Source: Planctomycetota bacterium
Lineage (GTDB): Bacteria > Planctomycetota > Planctomycetia > Planctomycetales > Planctomycetaceae
Reading direction: 5' to 3'
Length of the DNA: 64,000 bases
NCBI GenBank assembly: GCA_023417655.1
Contig: JAEZFD010000060.1
Location: forward strand, 22,653 to 86,652
A model generated the notes under the pieces. It worked only from the letters and a program-made list of their open reading frames with translations, had not been told where the DNA came from and made no database searches. Below, one piece after another: positions 32,716-42,488 of the stretch. Both the position numbers and the translations under genes were made by a program. Within the stretch, counting starts at the first letter, position 1; every line of letters begins with the position of its first letter.

Positions 32716-35700
32716 TTACTTCGTCAAAACTGCGGCCGGAGTGGGCTGCATCAGGTAGTGGAAAAGAGCAGTCGTCTCTTCGTCGGAGAGCTTTTTCAGC
32801 AGTCCTTCCGGCATCAGGGACGTGGTCATTGCCTGCAGGACTTCGATGTTCTCTCGTGGAATCGTGGTCGTCTGGTTGTTTGCTCCCCGAAGGGTAACTG
32901 TCGTCGGAGTCTGATCGATGATCAGCCCTGTCAGGACGCGACCGTCTTCTGTCACGATCTGGAACTGGATGAACTCTTCCCGGATGCCTGCGGAAGGATC
33001 GACCATCGCCAGCAGCATGAAGTCGAGGTTAGTTCTCTCGTATCCCGTCAGATTCGGGCCGATCTGTCCCCCCTCAGAGAAGAGCGTGTGACAGGTCGCA
33101 CAATGCTGTTTATAGAGCTCTTTGCCTTGAGCCAGTTGAGCGGGAGTTGCTTGATTCTTCGAAGCTGATAATAGTTGCCGCAGTCTGGCAATTTCAGCAG
33201 TCTTCTCAGCGTCCGTTTCGCGAGTCTTCCCCCAAATACGGGTGATCCGATCCTGAAGCTGCGGGTCAGCATGCAACAGGAGTTGCTGAACAATGTCATG
33301 CGGGATCGCCCGGGCCGGGAGTCGCAGTTCTTCAATTTCTCTAAGAAGCTGAGATGTCCAGGCCGGCCGACTTGCGAGTACCCGATAGGAGGCCTCGCGC
33401 AGTCCATGTTCATCAGGCAGAGTGGACTGAAACAGGGCACAGATCTGCTGCCCGATCTTTGGGTCCGAATAACGCATCAGGGCCTGCAGCGCGGCCTTCT
33501 TGATTCCGCTCGAATTCGAGCGGAGCAGTGCTGTCAGCACGGGAGCAGCCGCAGGCACGTCGATCTCCCCGAACGTTTCGATTAACGCAAGACGAGTGGG
33601 AAGATCGGCTTTTTCATCGCGGATGATCTTCAGGGCGTCGTTGATGGCTTTCTGCTGCCCGAGGCGAACGCCGAGAACAACATCGGATTCGCCCAGTGAT
33701 TTCTGATAATCCTGAATCGACTGTTTCAGACCGGGCGGTAGGGTCGCGATTTCGAGTCCCTGATACGCTTCGAGAAACCCTGCCATGAGGAGGGGGCGTG
33801 AGTCCGCCGGCGCCAGCTGCAGCAACTGATCACAGGCAAGAAGGGCGGGCGAGACAGTCTTCGAGCGCTTCTGTTCCTGAATTCCCTCCAGCGCGAACCG
33901 CCGCATCAGGCGGGATGCAATCGTCTGTTGGACGATCGGATGTGTCCAAACCTGTGGATCCCGGAAGAGGTCAAGTACCTGCTCGCGCGGAGACTTGGCA
34001 TCCTGCGTTGTCAGAGGCACACTGACTTGCGCGGAACCATTGAGAGTCTGCTCGCCGCAATGACCTTCAATCCCCCACCAGATCTGCAGCGGGAGATGCT
34101 TGTCGCTATTGTCTTCATCACGCTGCATCAGGGCCGCGAGAATCGGCAGACCAGCGGATGCAGGGAAGCGGCGGGCTGACGAGGCGAGTTGGGAACGGAC
34201 CTGAATCCCAGGCTCCGATCGGGCGAGTGATTCCAGGGTCAGTCCCGTCTGTGGAGTGATCTGTCGGTTATCACCCAGGAATCGAACCGCCCAACGCCTC
34301 AGGTGCTCATTCGGATGGGAGAGGAGCGTCGCCAGCTCGGTCTCGGTTATCAGGTCTGCAGAACCGAGCGTCCAGAGTGCTTCAAGGGCACCAGGCTGAT
34401 TGTCGGAGATCAACTTCCGCAGGTGAGCTGTGATCGCTTTTTCGTTGGAGTCTTTCTGACCCCGCAGGCGATCGGCGAGAACTCGGGAGGCGGTCTGACG
34501 CTGCCATTTATTGGTATGGGTGAACCGCTTGATCAGGTCGTCATCGCTGAGAGTGGTCAGGTCGACGATCTTCGCAGGGGAGTCGTTCTCCCCGGTCAGG
34601 CGATAGATTCGCCCGCTGGTCTTATGCCAGTTGTCACGGGGATCAACATGTGACAGTCGGGTGTCGTACCAGTCTGCAAGATAGACGGCTCCATCAGGAC
34701 CGACTTTCACATCGACCGGTCGGAACCAGGTGTCATCGGTCTTACAGAGAGACGGAACGTCCGTCGTGCGATAGGTTGATCCGTCCGGCTGCATCGCGCT
34801 TCCCCAGACCCGATGGTGCAGGGCGTTCGCGGCAATAATGTTTCCTTGAAAGCGCTCAGGCAGGGCACCGCCTTCATAAATCACAAACGTCTGCGGGAAG
34901 CGATCTTTATCTCCCTCGTGTGCCATATGGGAGAAGTACCCGAATGCATACGGGTTGGTCAGCGGACCATGCTTGCCGAAATTCTTTTCACCGTAGGACC
35001 CCTGGGGATAGTACATCCCGCGGGTGTTGCCGTGATTGGTCCCGGAGAAAACACGACCAACTGAATCGAACTCAAGCGAGAAGGTGTTTCCACCCCCTTC
35101 TGCGTAGACCTCGAAGATGTCCGTGTCTGGGTGATAACGCCAGATACACTGGCCTTCGAAATGAACGTCCTTCGTCTTTTCTGAAGAAACGTTGGCTGTG
35201 GTGGTCGACCCCATCGCCCCGTACAGCCAGCCATCAGGTCCCCAGGCAAGACTGTTTGCGACCGCATGCGTATCCTCGAGCCCGAATCCTCGAAGCCGGA
35301 CCTGCGGATCACCGTCGGGAATGTCGTCGCCGTTTGCGTCCGGATAGAAAAGCAGATAAGGAGTGTTCAGGACCCAGATGCCGCCGCGACCTGCGATGGC
35401 CGCTGTTGCGATATTCAACCCGGTGAGCACATCTTTCGAAGTGTCATAGCGACCGTCGCCGTTAGTGTCTTCGAAGACGGTGACTTTATCGAGCCCTTGG
35501 ACTCCATGTGGGGGCGGCTTGGGGACATCATCAAAGATCGCACGCAGATACTGGTCATAACGTACGATCTTTAAGCCGGCAGGGAAGGGGTATTGCAGAT
35601 ACTGCACGACCCAAAGCCGTCCCCGGGGATCGAAAGAGATGTAAAGCGGCTGCATGACAGCCGGTTCTGCCGCGACAAGTTCGATCTTGAGTCCATCGTC

Positions 35701-35916
35701 CAGCTGAAAGCGTTTCATCGCTTCCTCAGGTGTCAGCGGATCAGTTCCGTCTCCGATCTGGCCTTTCCCGGCGAACTCGCGGATCACTTTCTCGACTTCC
35801 GCATTCCCGGCCCGTTCTGGACGAGGTTCATCTGCTGTGAGAGCCGCAGGCACCTGCAGAAGCAGTGAGAGCGCCCACAGGGGCGGGGCGATGGATCGTG
35901 AAATCATCCGGATCAT
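32716..35916 (-). CDS. PVC-type membrane-bound dehydrogenase with C-terminal heme-binding domain
   Basis: A 1066-residue exported protein with a signal peptide (about 1-28). The N-terminal half is a beta-propeller dehydrogenase domain (TIGR02604-like): GLKIELVAAEPAVMQPL, RGRLWVVQYLQYP, VFEDTNGDGRYD, and later GPDGAVYLADWYD, as in PQQ/glucose-sorbosone dehydrogenase-like propellers. The middle third is helical with HEAT-like repeats (SDPKIGQQI and similar). The C-terminus is the Planctomycetes/Verrucomicrobia heme-binding domain (TIGR02603-like): CATCH heme c motif, GPNLTGYERTN, Met ligand candidates and DGRVLTGLIIDQTPTTVTLR. It should oxidise a carbohydrate or alcohol in the periplasm and pass electrons through heme c. 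The substrate is unknown. A terminator follows; it is transcribed from its own promoter. Confidence 0.93.
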   Translation of the reverse strand: MIRMISRSIAPPLWALSLLLQVPAALTADEPRPERAGNAEVEKVIREFAGKGQIGDGTDPLTPEEAMKRFQLDDGLKIELVAAEPAVMQPLYISFDPRGRLWVVQYLQYPFPAGLKIVRYDQYLRAIFDDVPKPPPHGVQGLDKVTVFEDTNGDGRYDTSKDVLTGLNIATAAIAGRGGIWVLNTPYLLFYPDANGDDIPDGDPQVRLRGFGLEDTHAVANSLAWGPDGWLYGAMGSTTTANVSSEKTKDVHFEGQCIWRYHPDTDIFEVYAEGGGNTFSLEFDSVGRVFSGTNHGNTRGMYYPQGSYGEKNFGKHGPLTNPYAFGYFSHMAHEGDKDRFPQTFVIYEGGALPERFQGNIIAANALHHRVWGSAMQPDGSTYRTTDVPSLCKTDDTWFRPVDVKVGPDGAVYLADWYDTRLSHVDPRDNWHKTSGRIYRLTGENDSPAKIVDLTTLSDDDLIKRFTHTNKWQRQTASRVLADRLRGQKDSNEKAITAHLRKLISDNQPGALEALWTLGSADLITETELATLLSHPNEHLRRWAVRFLGDNRQITPQTGLTLESLARSEPGIQVRSQLASSARRFPASAGLPILAALMQRDEDNSDKHLPLQIWWGIEGHCGEQTLNGSAQVSVPLTTQDAKSPREQVLDLFRDPQVWTHPIVQQTIASRLMRRFALEGIQEQKRSKTVSPALLACDQLLQLAPADSRPLLMAGFLEAYQGLEIATLPPGLKQSIQDYQKSLGESDVVLGVRLGQQKAINDALKIIRDEKADLPTRLALIETFGEIDVPAAAPVLTALLRSNSSGIKKAALQALMRYSDPKIGQQICALFQSTLPDEHGLREASYRVLASRPAWTSQLLREIEELRLPARAIPHDIVQQLLLHADPQLQDRITRIWGKTRETDAEKTAEIARLRQLLSASKNQATPAQLAQGKELYKQHCATCHTLFSEGGQIGPNLTGYERTNLDFMLLAMVDPSAGIREEFIQFQIVTEDGRVLTGLIIDQTPTTVTLRGANNQTTTIPRENIEVLQAMTTSLMPEGLLKKLSDEETTALFHYLMQPTPAAVLTK

Positions 35917-36125
35917 CTTGGAATTCTCAGGCAGGAGATTCAGGGAAGATTCAATCGATTCTCAGAGTGTTGAGCGTAAACAACCCCGAAGCGAATTGCG
36001 AATCAAAAAGAGAGCAGTTGTACTGTCCAGTTCTCATAGGTTCCGGGTTTTGATGAACCCAGGATGCAGTTTGACTTCGAGAGGACAAGGCATTTCTCAA
36101 TAAGTTGCTTCAGACGGATTCGATC

Positions 36126-38564
36126 TTAGTGCGACTTCGGGGCCGGCCAGTTGAGATGGCGATGCAGGAATTCATAAGTTTTCACTCCATGAATGGCATG
36201 AGGGCCGTCGAAGACTTCGAATTCGATCTGATCATCCAGTTGAAGTTTCCGGTAAGGACGAGCGGCTGTCGCAAATTCGGCAGCGACCCAGTCATCTGGA
36301 GCGACCCCATCATCGAGCCCCCGCTCAACCATAAACGGACGGGGAAGCATGAGCCACGTCAGCTCTGCATAATTGGCAACGTGACCCATGTTCCATTCGA
36401 AAATTTCGTACTCGCCAGTGAAGACATAGGAATAGCGGTCTTCAGCCGAGGCATTTTTGCGGATCCAGTCATTGAAGTCGGCCGAACAGATCGAGAGGCA
36501 GTACCCCGCCTGATCCGGGCGGGGAGGCAATAAGGGCGGCACGCGTACAGCTGTTTTGCCACCATAAGAAATCCCGTAGAACGCAATCCGATCCGGGTCA
36601 GTGCAGGGGAGGCTGGCGAGCCAGTTTAATGTGACCTGATGCTGCTCGATGATGTGGCTGAACAGTGACAGCCCCAGAGGATTCAGTTTTCGCTGAACGA
36701 CCCGAAACAGGTCGCCGCCGCGATACGGGTTCTGCGGTACATAGACAATGAAACCACGCTGAGCCAGCACAGAGCTGACCCCCTGATAAGCTCCAAATTT
36801 CGGATGCTTCGGGTCAGTGACGATCGTGTACATCGGCGTCCCTTCGAGCCCATGCTGAAAGACGACGACTGGCCGTTTTTCATTTTCACGCAGACTCTTT
36901 GGCAGGAGGAGAATTCCGCCGGCAATGCCCCCCCAGTCCTCGTCAGCAGGATCGCTCTTCACGCCGGGAGGATGAACATCAAGCACGATCTCATAGCCTG
37001 TGAAGTCAGCGGTCTCGAGAACTTTGCGGGACCGAGGACGGGGCGGAACGGACGCCGTCGGGGCACGCCCAATGAAACTTTCATGGACCAGCGTTCGATA
37101 CTTCTCCGCTGCGGCTGCGTATTCAGAGGTCGTCTTTCCTTTTAAGTCCTTCCACACCTGCTGTCGGGTGAGATGACTGCTATGCAACAGATGTTGAGTG
37201 TCTCGCACCAGTTCTTCCACCTGAGACTTCATGCGTCTCCGCTGGTGCTCCCTGAGTTCGTCAGTTGCTCGTGATGTGGTCGTCGTGGGGGGAGCGGATT
37301 CCGCAGGGAAGGGGAGAGCAGGCAGGAGAAGATGAATGGCCCGTGCGAACTGGCTGTTGTTTGTCTCGGCAGGCTCCTCGTCGCTCGCGGTCAAGAGATG
37401 CAATGGCGGGGATGCGCCCTCGGGGCCAGAAGTCTTTGTATACCCGAGCGCCTTCTCGAATTCTCGTCGTACCGACTTCCGTTCAGGAGTGGTGACTTGC
37501 CCAGGAGCGGCGCAATTATGGCGATCCTTAAACTTCTCCGGCCCGGTGATTATTGCGACTTCCACGTTATCAATGACCAGCGGGCGGGGGAGAATCAAGC
37601 TCGCAATCTCGGCGTCTCCGAATTCCTTCAGCTGCCCGAACAGGTTGCGATAAATCGGTTCTTCCCAGACGCGATCACGTTCGTTGAAGTACCCGCGAAT
37701 ATAGGCCGCGTCGATGGACTCCGGAGAGGCCGCTGCCACCATCATCGCGATCAGTCCCCCTTCGCCGGTTCCAATAACCACTGTCCGAAGCGGACATCTC
37801 AGATCACTCCGAAGTGCGTCAATCCCACAGCGGATCTTCGCCACTTCATAACCGACAGGATGGCGACCGAGTTCGAATCCCAGTCGATAAATGAATTCCC
37901 GATGCGGAAGATTGGTCCATCGCACCAGCGGGTGCCCGGAACATTCCACCTGACGATCAATCAGGACTGGGCAGAGGACGACACATCCTGCTTCTGCGAG
38001 TTGCCGCGAAACCTGTTGGACGGACGGGAATGCGGGATCAATACCGAAACTGGCTTCCGGCGTTTCATTCACATCGGGCAGCACGACGACGCAGGGAAGT
38101 GGTTGCTGTGAATCCTTTGCCAGTGACTTCGGAATCGCCAATAACCCGCGCCCGGTGATTCCGTCAGCGACATCCCATTGGCACTCAACGAGTGTGAATT
38201 TTGGATGGTCAATAACCGTGGGACTGAAGCGGGTCAGACGGGAGGTCGCCGTCTCAGTCGGCACATCACCGATCAGGGAGCGAAGCCGATTGCGTGCCGC
38301 CTCACGCTCTTTCTTCCCCTCAGGCGATAATGCCGAGTGCTCGAGCCAGTTGGGCCGACGTTGTGTTCCAGCAGCAGTCAGGGCCCGCTCTGCATACTTG
38401 CTCAGGCCACGGACCATCACCACATCGAGTGGCTCATTCAGTTCCAGTGGTGCTGTGTTTGGGAGCCGCGCGGTGAGACTGTCCGGAAGATTCTCTGCGT
38501 CAGCGGAGCAGGGAAGATGAATCAGCCCCGCCAGGAGCAGCGCAAACTTCAGAAGAAATTTCAT
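36126..38564 (-). CDS. Exported tandem alpha/beta hydrolase (acetyl xylan esterase/dienelactone hydrolase-like)
   Basis: An 812-residue secreted protein with a signal peptide (MKFLLKFALLLAGLIHLPCS). It contains two alpha/beta-hydrolase domains in series. In the N-terminal one the elbow reads GTGEGG at about residue 264, with Glu where the nucleophile Ser normally stands, so that half is probably inactive. The C-terminal one has GISYGG (about 663), an Asp in GLDDGVAPD (about 751) and a His in GPHAIHG (about 786), an apparently complete triad. This arrangement, one non-catalytic and one catalytic copy, resembles a duplicated esterase. It probably removes acetyl or other ester groups from polysaccharides. 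The start is the ATG at 38564, just before the signal peptide; the frame is open further upstream without homology. Confidence 0.82.
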   Translation of the reverse strand: MKFLLKFALLLAGLIHLPCSADAENLPDSLTARLPNTAPLELNEPLDVVMVRGLSKYAERALTAAGTQRRPNWLEHSALSPEGKKEREAARNRLRSLIGDVPTETATSRLTRFSPTVIDHPKFTLVECQWDVADGITGRGLLAIPKSLAKDSQQPLPCVVVLPDVNETPEASFGIDPAFPSVQQVSRQLAEAGCVVLCPVLIDRQVECSGHPLVRWTNLPHREFIYRLGFELGRHPVGYEVAKIRCGIDALRSDLRCPLRTVVIGTGEGGLIAMMVAAASPESIDAAYIRGYFNERDRVWEEPIYRNLFGQLKEFGDAEIASLILPRPLVIDNVEVAIITGPEKFKDRHNCAAPGQVTTPERKSVRREFEKALGYTKTSGPEGASPPLHLLTASDEEPAETNNSQFARAIHLLLPALPFPAESAPPTTTTSRATDELREHQRRRMKSQVEELVRDTQHLLHSSHLTRQQVWKDLKGKTTSEYAAAAEKYRTLVHESFIGRAPTASVPPRPRSRKVLETADFTGYEIVLDVHPPGVKSDPADEDWGGIAGGILLLPKSLRENEKRPVVVFQHGLEGTPMYTIVTDPKHPKFGAYQGVSSVLAQRGFIVYVPQNPYRGGDLFRVVQRKLNPLGLSLFSHIIEQHQVTLNWLASLPCTDPDRIAFYGISYGGKTAVRVPPLLPPRPDQAGYCLSICSADFNDWIRKNASAEDRYSYVFTGEYEIFEWNMGHVANYAELTWLMLPRPFMVERGLDDGVAPDDWVAAEFATAARPYRKLQLDDQIEFEVFDGPHAIHGVKTYEFLHRHLNWPAPKSH

Positions 38565-38937
38565 CGACGGGCCCCTGATCGAGTTCCTTGAGCGGAAAGC
38601 TGATCGTAGAGAATGGAACAGTCTGCCTCTCCGGTGAGCAGTGAAAATGCTCTGATGGTCGACTGTCATTCAATGCTTTGCAGAAACAGAGCGGCTATGA
38701 AGTGAGCGCGGCCTCTTTCGCACCTGTTCGCTGTCGACGGGCGAGTCTGACAGTGTTATGTTCAACCTTCAAGTGATAATGATGTCGCGATCAATCGGTC
38801 CAATCGATTTGGTCGTTGATCGCTAGCGAGCCGACCGGAGTCGGCATTCCTTCATCCAGGGCGGCCGGTGTGCTGATCAAGAGAAGCAGCCGCGATTAAG
38901 TCTTCATTCAGCAGGACGATCTCTCAGGGAGAACCCG
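38565..38937. promoter_or_regulatory. Divergent promoter region with an 8-bp dyad
   Basis: 373 bases separate the tandem hydrolase and ceramidase-like genes, which are transcribed away from each other. GCGATCAA (38787-38794) and TTGATCGC (38816-38823) form a perfect dyad, with partial complementarity continuing inward (GGTCC / TTTGG). Such a dyad between divergent genes could be an operator for a shared regulator. No -35/-10 pair is clear. Confidence 0.35.
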
Positions 38938-40458
38938 ATGCGTTGTGTCGTTTGGCTAGGAATCTTGACCATTACCCTCGGAAGTGCAGGGACGTCGCCT
39001 GCAGCAGATCCGGAAACAGTGTTCCTGGCGGGTTTCGCCGAACGCGATATCACGCCTGAAATCGGTATGGAACAGCCGGGGGGATATGGGAAAGCATTCC
39101 ATCGCACTCTGCATGATCCGTGCAAGGCTCGTGCGGCTGTGTTCAGCGACGGGAAAACCCGCGTTGCCGTCGTGAGCATCGATGCCCTGATGGTTCAACG
39201 CCCGACAGTTCTGAAGATTCGCGAGAAGATTGAGAAGGCCTGCGGAATCCCGGGACACGCTGTTCTGCTGCATGCCACTCACTCCCATTCATCTGGACCG
39301 TTCGGAATGGTGCTTCCCGGCGAGTACGACGGAGCATCTGACCTGATCAAGAAGCTGGCTTATGAAGAATCGTCCTGCGCCAACGCGGAATATCTGGCGA
39401 TGGCAGAAAAGCAGATTACCGACGCTGTTGTCGAAGCTGACGTGAAGAAAGCTGCTTTAAAATGTAATGTCGGCTCAGGCCATGAAGACCAGATTGCTTT
39501 TAACCGTCGTTTTCGAATGAAGAACGGCTTGACATTTACTCATCCTCGCCCGGGGAATCCAGACATTATCGAACCGGCAGGTCCGACGGATCCGCAGGTG
39601 GGTGTGATTGGTGCATGGGATGAAAAGGGGAAGCTCGTTGGCTGCATTGTGAACTATAGCTGCCACGCCACAACCAGCCCCGGCGGAATTTCAGCAAGCT
39701 ATATTCAATATCTCGAAGAGGTGATTCGAGGAGTCTTTGGGGATGACGTTGTGGTCGTCTATCTCAATGGCGCATCGGGTGATGTGACGCAGGTTGATAA
39801 CCTCACGAAGTACGTCAGTCCGAAGCCAGAGCAGTGGTCCCGCCTCGTTGGAGGCACGATTGGTGCAGAGGCCGTGAAGGTCCTGCTGCGTGAAGAACCC
39901 GGGGTTCTGTTGCCAGTAGCTTACGACACCAAAACGTTGGAAATTGCGCGTCGAAAGCCGGATCCACAGCGAGTGGCTCAATGTGAGAAGATTGTGACCG
40001 GGCCGAAGAATCAGCCAGATGCGACGGCATGGACCTTCGCCAAAGAGATCGTCATGTTGGATTATCTCTGCCAGGTCAGTCCCGTTGTGGAAGCTGAAGT
40101 GCAGGCGATTCAGGTCGGCCCCGTCGTAATGCTGACCGATCCCGCCGAATACTTCGTTGAGTACGGGTTGAAAATAAAGGAAGCAAGCCCCTTCCCTTTG
40201 ACATTCCCGGTTTCATTGGCCAATGGTTGTGTGGGATATGTCCCGACTGAAGAAGCGTTTAGTGAGCGGGGCGGTGGATATGAAACTCGACTGACGAGTT
40301 ATTCAAATCTTGAGATTACTGCCGGAACGCAGTTCATGAACGCCGCGATTGAATTAGCGAAGAAATTAAAGCCGGGGACGATCCCGACCCGGGCCTTGGT
40401 TCCACCTTATAGCGGTGGTCCGTGGACGTATGGAAATCTTCCCCCGGAATTAAAGTAA
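38938..40458 (+). CDS. Neutral/alkaline ceramidase N-terminal-like exported protein
   Basis: The 506-residue protein has a signal peptide (about 1-22) and a domain resembling the neutral/alkaline non-lysosomal ceramidase N-terminal family: FAERDITPEIG at the start, LLHATHSHSSGP with His residues that in the family coordinate zinc, GCIVNYSCHATTSP with another His/Cys pair, YLNGASGDVTQ, and a final VGYVPTEEAF. In planctomycetes these proteins are very numerous and rarely tested; they may act on amide bonds or sugars of other compounds as well as ceramide. It has the catalytic fold but lacks the C-terminal Ig-like domain of true ceramidases, being about 150 residues shorter. A strong terminator follows. 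Confidence 0.85.
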   Translation: MRCVVWLGILTITLGSAGTSPAADPETVFLAGFAERDITPEIGMEQPGGYGKAFHRTLHDPCKARAAVFSDGKTRVAVVSIDALMVQRPTVLKIREKIEKACGIPGHAVLLHATHSHSSGPFGMVLPGEYDGASDLIKKLAYEESSCANAEYLAMAEKQITDAVVEADVKKAALKCNVGSGHEDQIAFNRRFRMKNGLTFTHPRPGNPDIIEPAGPTDPQVGVIGAWDEKGKLVGCIVNYSCHATTSPGGISASYIQYLEEVIRGVFGDDVVVVYLNGASGDVTQVDNLTKYVSPKPEQWSRLVGGTIGAEAVKVLLREEPGVLLPVAYDTKTLEIARRKPDPQRVAQCEKIVTGPKNQPDATAWTFAKEIVMLDYLCQVSPVVEAEVQAIQVGPVVMLTDPAEYFVEYGLKIKEASPFPLTFPVSLANGCVGYVPTEEAFSERGGGYETRLTSYSNLEITAGTQFMNAAIELAKKLKPGTIPTRALVPPYSGGPWTYGNLPPELK

Positions 40459-40474
40459 ATTTCGTCGGTTCATA

Positions 40475-40517
40475 AAAACAGCCGGCAGAGCTTTCACAGG
40501 CTCTGTCGGCTGTTTTT
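40475..40517 (+). terminator. Rho-independent terminator after the ceramidase-like gene
   Basis: AAAACAGCCGGCAGAGC (from 40475) pairs with GCTCTGTCGGCTGTTTT (to 40516), a long GC-rich stem with near-perfect pairing, followed by T residues. It may also stop the convergent SGNH gene. Confidence 0.92.
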
Positions 40518-40561
40518 TATTATTGTTAGTTGGACAGGACTATCTGAATTCGTTTCGCGTC

Positions 40562-41677
40562 TCAGGCTCCCAATGCCTCGCGGAGAACGGGTTCAATGGC
40601 AGCAGCCTGTCGCCAGAATCCGAGATCGCTGGGATGAGAGCCGTCCGTGGTGTCCTCTCCGTCAGCACCGAGCAGAAGATTCCCGTCGATGTACCAGAGC
40701 TTCTTCATCCCTTCGGCTTTCGCGGTCTCATAGGCCTCTTTATACGCATCGCGGCTGCCAGCGTGACGGGTCTGATGTGCCGGGAAAAAGTCGGCATTTG
40801 CATAAGTCCGGTCTTCGATCAAGACGATCGGAGTCTCTGGTCGGGCCTTGCGAAGTTGTCGAATCATGGGAAGTGCCCGTTCGGCAACCTGAGAGCCGAC
40901 CATATTCGGCAGGCAATCAAGAACATAGACGGCCGGGTCCAGTTCGATCAGCAAGTCGCCGACCTCTTTCTCCATGCGGCCGTTGCCTGAAAAGCCGAGA
41001 TTAATTACCGGGCGATCAAGTCGGCGGCCGAGGATCGCAGGGTGGGGCATCCCTGCCCGACTGGCGCTGGCACCATGAGTAATCGACGTGCCGTAGAAGA
41101 CAATCGGCTTTTCTTTTCGTGGCTCAATGGGTGTGAAGCTTGCACCTTCCGGGATTCCGATCTTCAGTGACTCCGTCCCGTTATAGAGGGGCAGATAGAG
41201 CTGATAAGTTCGCTCTGCTTTGGTGACACCGTTCACAATCGATGCGGACAGTTCTCGTTTTCCGGTCGGTCGACTGACCGCGATCCATTTCAGTTCTCCC
41301 TTAGGATTGGTGGCATACAGATCGAGTCCGCTCGAGGCAATTGCCGTCATGTTATTGCCTGGAGGCCCCTCTTTCGTGATGACGTGATCGGCCCAGATGT
41401 GGGTGGCATCAGTCTTGAAACGAACGAGCATCCCCGCTGAATGACGACTCAGTGACCAGACCGGAGCTGGAACTTTTCCTTCCGCACGAGCAGGGAGCCG
41501 GTCAAAGTATTTCGCGGTGTCAGACCAGCCTTTTCCCTCGACTCCCCAATCGCGGACATCGTGCCATTTCAGGTTGGCGTGTTCTTGAGCGAACAATCGG
41601 GATGAAGAAGAGATCGCGGCGGTCAGACCCATGGCCGACATCGCGAGAAACCGTCGGCGGGAAACGTTGACACTCAT
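40562..41677 (-). CDS. TAT-exported SGNH/GDSL-like hydrolase
   Basis: The 371-residue protein begins with MSVNVSRRRFLAMSAMG, a twin-arginine signal, so it is exported folded. An N-terminal beta-sandwich of about 150 residues precedes an SGNH domain: block I GTSITHG with the Ser nucleophile, block II NLGFSGNGRME with Gly and Asn, and the C-terminal DGSHPSDLGF block carrying the Asp-x-x-His pair. The catalytic set looks complete. Related proteins are lipases/esterases or carbohydrate esterases. The ATG at 41677 follows TGGAGAG at the right distance; the open frame extends 152 codons upstream without homology and is rejected. It is convergent with the ceramidase-like gene and shares its terminator region. 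Confidence 0.87.
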   Translation of the reverse strand: MSVNVSRRRFLAMSAMGLTAAISSSSRLFAQEHANLKWHDVRDWGVEGKGWSDTAKYFDRLPARAEGKVPAPVWSLSRHSAGMLVRFKTDATHIWADHVITKEGPPGNNMTAIASSGLDLYATNPKGELKWIAVSRPTGKRELSASIVNGVTKAERTYQLYLPLYNGTESLKIGIPEGASFTPIEPRKEKPIVFYGTSITHGASASRAGMPHPAILGRRLDRPVINLGFSGNGRMEKEVGDLLIELDPAVYVLDCLPNMVGSQVAERALPMIRQLRKARPETPIVLIEDRTYANADFFPAHQTRHAGSRDAYKEAYETAKAEGMKKLWYIDGNLLLGADGEDTTDGSHPSDLGFWRQAAAIEPVLREALGA

Positions 41678-42019
41678 GAATGGCTCTCCAGAAAACTTGA
41701 TGAACAAAGAGCAGGGGGTCGGAACCAACTTGCAGGCCCAGTTCGTCGCGCATTGGCTCTCAGATTGTAAACTCCTATCAGACGCTGGTGATCTCAGATA
41801 GCTCTGAAAGTTGCGCACTTTTTGCAGTCCGAAAAACTTCGACTTCGAAGACAGCAATCGTTCCTGCGGGACGTTAGACTCCCCTTGGATCGATGTCGTG
41901 ATCGAATCGGTCTGCCTTGCGAATATCGACGGATCCGGGCCCTGCCTCGCTCGTCGATCTGATCGCGACTGGGCGTTGAGTTTCCCTTTGAATTTCAGAG
42001 CGTTTCGAGAAAGAGTTTC
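41678..42019. other. Divergent spacer between SGNH hydrolase and RidA genes
   Basis: 342 bases with no supported gene. ACTTCGACTTCGAAG near 41838-41852 is a small repeat-like stretch. No promoter could be identified on either strand. Confidence 0.45.
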
Positions 42020-42400
42020 ATGCCGATCGAACACATCTTTGGAGACTGTCCGAAAAGCCATCTGCCGTTCAGTCCCGCTGTGAAAGCCGGACCATTCCTG
42101 TACGTTTCCGGTCAGGCTTCCGTCGACGATCAAGGGAAAATTGTGCCTGCGTCGTTCAAGGAAGAATTTGAACGGTCTTTTTCAAATGTCGAGCGCGTCC
42201 TGAAGGCCGCTGGCTATACGCTCAAGGATGTGGTCAAGGTCATGTCCTACGTCGATTCGGCCGAGAATCTCGCGGAGTACAACGAGCTGTACCGAAACGT
42301 CTTCAGCGAGCCGTATCCCGCTCGCACCACAGTCGTGAACTGTCTGAAGAATGTCGGCATCAAGTACGAAGTCGATGTCGTCGCGTACAAGGATTATTAA
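42020..42400 (+). CDS. ridA: RidA family enamine/imine deaminase
   Basis: The 126-residue protein has the RidA/YjgF/UK114 fold: SPAVKAGPFLYVSGQ at the N-terminus, NVERVLKAAGYTLKDVVKV in the middle and EPYPARTTVVNCL with the catalytic Arg near residue 102. The length is typical. It should hydrolyse reactive enamines/imines from PLP enzymes such as threonine dehydratase. It is cytoplasmic, without a signal. GAGAAAGAG lies upstream of the ATG. A good terminator follows, then the gene-poor region. Subfamily assignment (RidA versus Rid1-7) cannot be made by eye, since the final Cys/Gly position is atypical (NVGIKYEVDVVAYKDY). Confidence 0.9.
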   Translation: MPIEHIFGDCPKSHLPFSPAVKAGPFLYVSGQASVDDQGKIVPASFKEEFERSFSNVERVLKAAGYTLKDVVKVMSYVDSAENLAEYNELYRNVFSEPYPARTTVVNCLKNVGIKYEVDVVAYKDY

Positions 42401-42458
42401 CCGTTCTGATTCGACGGGTCGCAGGTTTCCGTCTTGAATCACGCGAATGAGATTTCGT

Positions 42459-42488
42459 AGAGTCGGCCCTGGTGCCGACTCTTTTTTT
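42459..42488 (+). terminator. Rho-independent terminator after ridA
   Basis: AGAGTCGGC (42459-42467) pairs with GCCGACTCT (42474-42482), loop CCTGGT, followed by TTTTTT. Confidence 0.93.
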
